DNA of 64,000 nucleotides, taken from contig OZ020308.1 of the NCBI GenBank assembly GCA_963971305.1, positions 37,911,275-37,975,274 of the forward strand, written 5' to 3'. Positions within the stretch are counted from its first letter, which is position 1; every line of letters begins with the position of its first letter. The DNA is from Arcuatula senhousia. Taxonomy: Eukaryota; Mollusca; Bivalvia; Mytilida; Mytilidae. Of this stretch, positions 59,316 through 64,000 are shown in pieces. Made by a program: the position numbers and the translations under genes. The notes under the pieces are model-generated. The model did no database searches, was not told where the DNA came from, and saw only the letters and a program-made list of their open reading frames with translations.

Positions 59316-60055
59316 ACCATTCTTGAATATGCCGATGTTGCATAGGATAACTTAACCCAAATACAAACCCAAAAGCTGGAAAATGCCCAACTCGACGCAG
59401 CCCTTCTTGTCACCGGAGGAACAAAGCTAGCTAGTGCGAGAAAATCTTTACACGGAAACTAAATGGGAAAAATTAACCAACAGAAGACATTCACATAAAC
59501 TAATAACTTTTCATGAAATGGTAAATGGTCTATCTTCGCAATATCTTTGCAACCTTCTCCCGGCTCGAGTTCGAGACCGTAATACTTATGGAACACGTCA
59601 AGCAAACAATCTCACGCGAATTATTACTAGAACCGCCCATTACTCCAACTCTTTCTTACCTCTTACTTCTAATATGTGGAACAACCTCTCTGACACCATT
59701 AAAAATTGTAAAACAATCTCAACTTTTAAGAAAGAACTTTTAAGCAAAAACGGAGAAGTTCCAAATTATTACTATTCCGGGACACGACTGGAACAAATAC
59801 TACACGCGCGTTTAAGATTAAACTCTAGTTCTTTAAATTATGATCTTTTCATATGAAACCTAGCAGACTCCCCAAACTGTCGATTTGGAAGCATAGAAAC
59901 AACAAATTATTTCTTTTTATGTTGTCCTATATATGATGCCCAACGTTTCGAAATGTTTAATTACCTTGTTCAGTTTCCAATAAACTTACGCCTTGAAGTA
60001 CTACTATACTCACTATATATATGGTTCAACTGTCTTGAATGACTGCGAAAACGAG
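59316..60055 (+). pseudogene. LINE ORF2 C-terminal domain, broken
   Basis: RPILEYADVA, a stop in place of the usual Trp, NLTQIQTQKLENAQ, LLVTGGTKL; then an open stretch 59434-59856 with HKLITFHEMVNGL, LPARVRDRNTYGTRQANN, YSNSFLPLTSNMWN and ARLRLNSSSLN; then a stop, ADSPNCRFGSIETTNYFFL and CCPIYDAQRF. The Cys/His pattern is typical for the end of these polyproteins. The 140-codon ORF is the longest surviving piece. Confidence 0.85.
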
Positions 60056-60059
60056 ACCT

Positions 60060-60740
60060 TATTTAAATACCCGACCAAGGCTAAGCTAAACTAAACTCAT
60101 ACTTTGCATTTCGTCTTTTAGCCCTTTTGTTTTTTCACCGCTCAACCTTCTTAGAACTATCAATGCATCCTTTGTATATATTTTCTTCTTCATAAGGTCA
60201 TACATTTTTCTTCCTTGTATTATTGTTGATTTCTTTCAATAATATATATATTTGATATATTTGATATGGAACATTTAGGACATGTTATATGGATATATGA
60301 TTAATTGTAAGTAGTAATTACTATCAGGAGACAGATTCGTATAAGCACTCTGTACTTGTTTCTGAATCCACTTATTTAATATGTTATATTTAAATGTATA
60401 TAATGTCATTTCTAAATACATATGTTAAAACAAACTATGTTGTGTTTTGTGTCACCAGACCATAAGATCTTAGAAGAGGGAGGTTTGGAGCCACATAACC
60501 AGGTTAAACCCGCCATTTCTTTTGAAATGCCTGTAATAAGTCAGGAAAATTGCGATCTTCAATTTCTCTGGTGTGTCTTTGCCTTGTTTTGTCTTTACTT
60601 GGATATACGAGATTGATCATCCCAGCTCGGTAATTTTGTTGTTACCTTTATTTTCAAATTGTCTACTTTCCCTTCTTGTGTAGTAACATTCCGTCATGTT
60701 TGACACAGAAATTGCTAGCACAAGGTTATGTTGATTCTCG
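60060..60740. other. Flank of the LINE, nothing recognised
   Basis: AT-rich. A TATATATATTTGATATATTT stretch near 60243 may belong to the LINE 3' end. No gene. Confidence 0.4.
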
Positions 60741-61190
60741 GTAATGGTGTTATCTCAAGAAATTTTACTGCAGACACCATGCACCCGTTGATAAAACTGT
60801 GGATTCATGTGGATTCATTTTTTTTTTCGAGGGTACCAATTATCGTGGTTTGATGAAAAAAGACTGCTTTGTTAATATTTAAATTTGTGGTTCTGAAGTC
60901 TGCCGCATACCGATCTATGTTAAATTTCATTTTCGTGGGAAATCAAATTTCGCGTGTTACAGGCTATCCATGAAAACCACGAAAATTGATACCCCACGAA
61001 TAATTATCAAACCACAGTATACGATTTCTACCTCTCAGACGAGTGTAAATGTTTGTTCTCATAGAGTTTTGTTTTGTCTTCCTTTACCGGATTTGACACC
61101 AACGAATTGGAAATCGGCAGCGCGACGGGTGTGCTATAGCAGGCAATAACCGGCCACTCTTCCGGGATTCACTCTTGTTATAAACTCACG
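60741..61190 (+). repeat. Dispersed repeat U, copy 2, split by MITE M
   Basis: CTCAAGAAATTTTACTGCAG at 60753, then after MITE M the part CTACCTCTCAGACGAGTG, TTACCGGATTTGACACCAAC and GCGCGACGGGTGTGCTATAG. U copy 1 (48465-48660) has the same parts joined directly, so it shows the empty site. Confidence 0.75.
60797..61017. mobile_element. MITE M, copy 2
   Basis: CTGTGGATTCATGTGGATTC and GAGGGTACCAATTATCGTGG at the left; CACGAAAATTGATACCCCAC, GAATAATTATCAAACCACAG at the right. It is related to 43261-43467. The central GTGGTTCTGAAGT block is also shared, inverted as ACTTCAGAACCAC in copy 1. Inserted in repeat U. Confidence 0.8.
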
Positions 61191-61439
61191 TATAAAGTTG
61201 TACGTGGATGTACCAAAAAATGAGTAGATTTTTTGAATTTTATATGACAATCATGACAATGGGTATAGTTTTAAGAATTTTAATTTTTATGAAAATTGTC
61301 GATTTTATATATATATAGGTCATGAAAATTTGAAATTTTAGAAAAATTAGGGTATTGAATTGAAATCAAACATGACACATCCCCACCCGGTGACGGATTA
61401 TGATTGATAATAACCTATGCTGACTATTTCTTATAAAAG

Positions 61440-61690
61440 GGGGGTGTTCAAAGCTCATTAAATTTCCAGTCAATTTTCAGACAAATTTTCTTGGAGTTGT
61501 TTTACAGTCTAGCATTAGATACTTTGTAATTATATTGAACAAGTCATGACAAATATTAAGGATTTGGAAAAATCTAAACATCTGTGGAATTCATAACAAG
61601 TATTTTGTTCACATAGTTGTTTTGCTTATATACCATGGGTGTTTCAGACTAATTCTTATCTACGTTTGTAACACTTAAAATCATGTTTAC
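61440..61690 (+). repeat. Direct repeat pair Y, copy 2
   Basis: GCATTAGATACTTTGTAATT and CATCTGTGGAATTCATAACA, AGTATT, ACATAGTTG match 7256-7375 downstream of CTSC. Confidence 0.65.
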
Positions 61691-62460
61691 TTTTGCTTGT
61701 TAAATCCTTTTACGAAAGGATTTCTCACAGTCTTGATTAACAAATGCATGCATGTATTCATTTAAAAGAGAAGTTTTTATTTTCAAATGCCAGGGTTTCT
61801 AGTGTACAAAATAGTTTGATCTGTTCGACATTAACACAAGGCAGGATGACCCCAATGTTACAAAAACATATATTTCTTTATCTTATAGAATTTCAGCTTT
61901 TGAAAACGTTATTTAATGTCTACATAACAATCAGGTTGTGGTTCATGTAAGTACATTTATACTTAGTTTAATATTTGTTTTTACAATATAGGAGAATACA
62001 CGTATCTCACAAGTGATGTCACGTTTACTTTCCAGGCTTTTACCCAGTTGTATCTCATTTAGTCAAATTGCTTTGCGATAAACCACGTAATATCAAAATA
62101 GCATTTGAAAACATTATAATTACAGTCTTTAAAACCATTTACTTTTATTTGGTAAGATGGAACAATTTCATGTATACTCCTATTCTATGAAGAGGAGGAC
62201 ATACTGTTTTATACTTTTCTGTTCATCTGTTCATTTGTTCCTTACTTTGTCGCCAGTAACGTGTTGTATAGTTTGCTGGGTTTGGCTTCCTTGTTCAAAC
62301 GTTTTGGTTTTGAGTACTTTTCGTTTTCAACAGTTTTGGAAATTGACCTTCTAATGTTTTGATTTAAATGCTACTGATGAGAGGTAACTCCTTGAAATAT
62401 CGATATATAGCATATCCAAATTTACCGTTTATAACCGCGTTTTGGTATTTGTAATTTTAT
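61691..62460. other. Intergenic stretch, nothing recognised
   Basis: AT-rich; ORFs of 65-68 codons have no domain. 62561-63455 is similar. Confidence 0.4.
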
Positions 62461-62560
62461 ATAGGAGTATCCGTAGTTCTGTGGCGTCGCAACTTTTTTT
62501 GTCACAGTTTTCCAGTAATAACATGTCACAGCCTCTTGATACTTGGCATGTAGCTTCCTC
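62461..62560 (+). repeat. Dispersed repeat W, copy 2
   Basis: TTCTGTGGCGTCGCAAC, then GTCACAGTTTTCCAGTAATA, ACATGTCACA, related to 1845-1935. Confidence 0.5.
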
Positions 62561-63461
62561 CTATATTACTCTATAGTGTAAAGCTATTTTATGCCCGTAA
62601 TGCAGCTACTTCCTGTTTACCAAATATTAATATATAAACACTAAATATACTTATATATTTTCCAAAAATAAAACTGAAAAAAGTTGCTTAAAAATCACTT
62701 TTAAATTGCTGATTCCTGTGGACTGCCCCTTGTTTTACATGTTTTTTTTTGCCCGAACGCGGTGAGTAAGGTGCATGATTTCTTTTAAAAAATCATTTTT
62801 GGGGTTGGATGGGCTTCTACTAGTATAAACCATCATACTATAAAAAAACAATTCACAAATGCTCTTTATATAGTTCGGGGTATCTTTGGTCATCATCGAG
62901 CATCTCATTGCAACATTTAGAGTCACCTTACCATTACGGCTTCACATACGTTTACCAAACGCAAGAAAAAAGTTAACAATGGCCCAATCAATGTAAAATT
63001 TTAAATTCAGTATACCGTGACTGCGGGAGCATGAAAATAAAATGCTAATGAATTTGGTCCGGACTGATGCTAATATGCATCTGCAAACAAATATGAAAGG
63101 TGCTTCATAACTTGTGAACATAACACAGACTTAAGAAATTTTTTTTTACAATTGTGGACAGACACTGCCGTCGTTACTGCCAGAATCATCATACCCAAAT
63201 TTCGAGACATATACCATATGACACCTCACATAGGACACAAAGGTGTGCTGGCAATAATGTTTAAATACTAGAATGGCGATCTTTCATGGAAGATGTATGT
63301 CGCCAGCATTCATTAACCGGATGTGAAAAAATTACCGTTTTGTGAGAAATTAGGGTTAAAAGGGCAAAAATCGCAAATTATTACTTTCTTTAGGCAACTG
63401 GTTTTATACAAATAAAATAGTTGAAGTGAGCAAGTTTATAATTTTAAATATAATGATTATT

Positions 63462-64000
63462 ATGTCTCCCCTTCCCAGAAGGGGGAGGAGACATGTTGTT
63501 TTCGTGTCAGTTCTTCTTCTGCTTCTTCTTCTTCTTCTGCCTCTTCTTCTTCTGCTTCTTCTTCTTCATCTTAGTCTTCTTCTTCTTCTTCTCATACAAA
63601 GCGTGTTCGGGCCATAACTTTTTTATCCTTTGTAATAAGGCTTTGATATTTGGCATGTGGATGTGTTACGTACCAGAATGACTTTATATGACCTTGACCT
63701 TTACCTCAGGGTCAAATTAATGCTCATTTTACATGCAAAGTGTTTACTACCTATTTCCTTTTTGTTTTTTGACATAGGGCGTTGATATTTGACAAGTAGA
63801 TGTATCACCATAAGACAATGTGCTGCAACTATGCATTGCATTCATTTGACCTTTGACCTCAAGGTCAAATCGATTCTAATTTAACATGCAAAATGTGTCC
63901 TGGCTAGAACTTGTTTATTCTTAACATATGGCTTTGGTTTTTGAAATGTAGATGTATCACCAATCGATGACGTCTTGTATCGCTGGATATTCTTCATACG
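63462..64000 (+). mobile_element. Hairpin-headed element, family H, cut by window end
   Basis: TGTCTCC (63463-63469) and GGAGACA (63487-63493) close a hairpin with a CCTTCCCAGAAGGGG loop. A TTC/TGC trinucleotide linker follows (63511-63592), then units with TTGATATTTG-CA-GT-GATGT at 63643, 63781 and 63934 (periods 138 and 153), each with GACCTTTGACCTCAAGGTCA-like blocks. The 3' end lies outside the window. The Leu-rich and Phe-rich ORFs over the linker are not genes. Confidence 0.7.
63511..63592 (+). repeat. TTC/TGC trinucleotide repeat
   Basis: An imperfect (TTC)n with TGC interruptions, forming the linker between the hairpin and the tandem units of family H. Confidence 0.85.

Larger units (their letters stand above)
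57015..60055 (+). mobile_element. Dead Jockey/CR1-like non-LTR retrotransposon
   Basis: The remnants follow the order of ORF2 of Jockey/CR1-type LINEs: the linker (PPWLTSKS, LIRKSKSSYNQKIIQE), FNAFFVEQI, SGSDLISP, ISLLIILSKRMERCVYKH, NQSGFTLEDSAVNQL, ISKAFDRVWHKG, VPQGSIL, VANDTSLYIVVD, DLSKIHKWSQNWLV, a thumb region, and a C-terminal part with YNSFLP-like and ETTNYFFLCCPIYDA motifs. Many stops and frameshifts are present, and 58525-59310 interrupts the reading. The endonuclease is not visible, so the copy is 5' truncated. Stated as a family-level call; the exact clade is uncertain. Confidence 0.88.

Noticed and set aside
63426..63681. Leu-rich and Phe-rich ORFs that look like membrane segments
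   Set aside because: They are translations of the TTC/TGC trinucleotide linker of element H.

Overview
The window looks like nuclear DNA of a marine bivalve, most likely a mussel-type mollusc. It is strongly AT-rich, has spliced genes with GT-AG introns and AATAAA signals, and is crowded with short interspersed repeats of kinds typical of bivalve genomes. This assignment is inference from gene structure and repeat types; no database search was possible. There are no bacterial operons, rRNA genes or CRISPR arrays.

Two host loci can be supported. (1) Positions 1-6800 (+) hold the last five exons of a cathepsin C (dipeptidyl peptidase 1) gene. The window edge cuts the gene, but the whole papain-like catalytic domain is present, with intact Cys, His and Asn catalytic residues and clean splice sites. 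(2) Positions 53553-56530 (+) hold a multi-pass membrane protein of unknown family. A signal peptide, an ectodomain and three membrane segments are in one frame. Further membrane segments, a perfect 22 x 27 bp Ser/Thr/Gln repeat array and a Cys-rich tail are in another frame. The downstream frame has no usable ATG, so the two parts probably belong to one gene that is either frameshifted or joined by a small intron.

The remaining ~50 kb is a repeat landscape with almost no host coding. It includes: decayed Ty3/gypsy RT and RNase H pieces on the minus strand, whose break points adjoin although they lie 4.6 kb apart; a dead Jockey/CR1-like non-LTR retrotransposon at 57.0-60.06 kb with both catalytic aspartate sites mutated; foldback elements and MITEs, two of them flanked by TTAA and one by TA; a tRNA-headed SINE; and several dispersed repeat families with two to four copies each.

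The most striking pattern is a set of at least six families, unlike each other in sequence, that share one architecture. Each has a 5' hairpin (a - a'), then a strand-asymmetric simple-repeat linker, then an array of roughly 130-175 bp units, and near the 3' end an exact second copy of a' that can also pair with the 5' terminus. These elements are nested in one another (B interrupted by A, A interrupted by D and by a TTAA MITE, 31.1-35.5 kb) and new copies sit on the T-rich tails of older ones. They resemble the bivalve 'pearl'/Helentron-associated elements in having terminal inverted repeats, hairpins and ~160 bp core repeats, but the three-copy family-specific motif is a pattern I read from the sequence itself.
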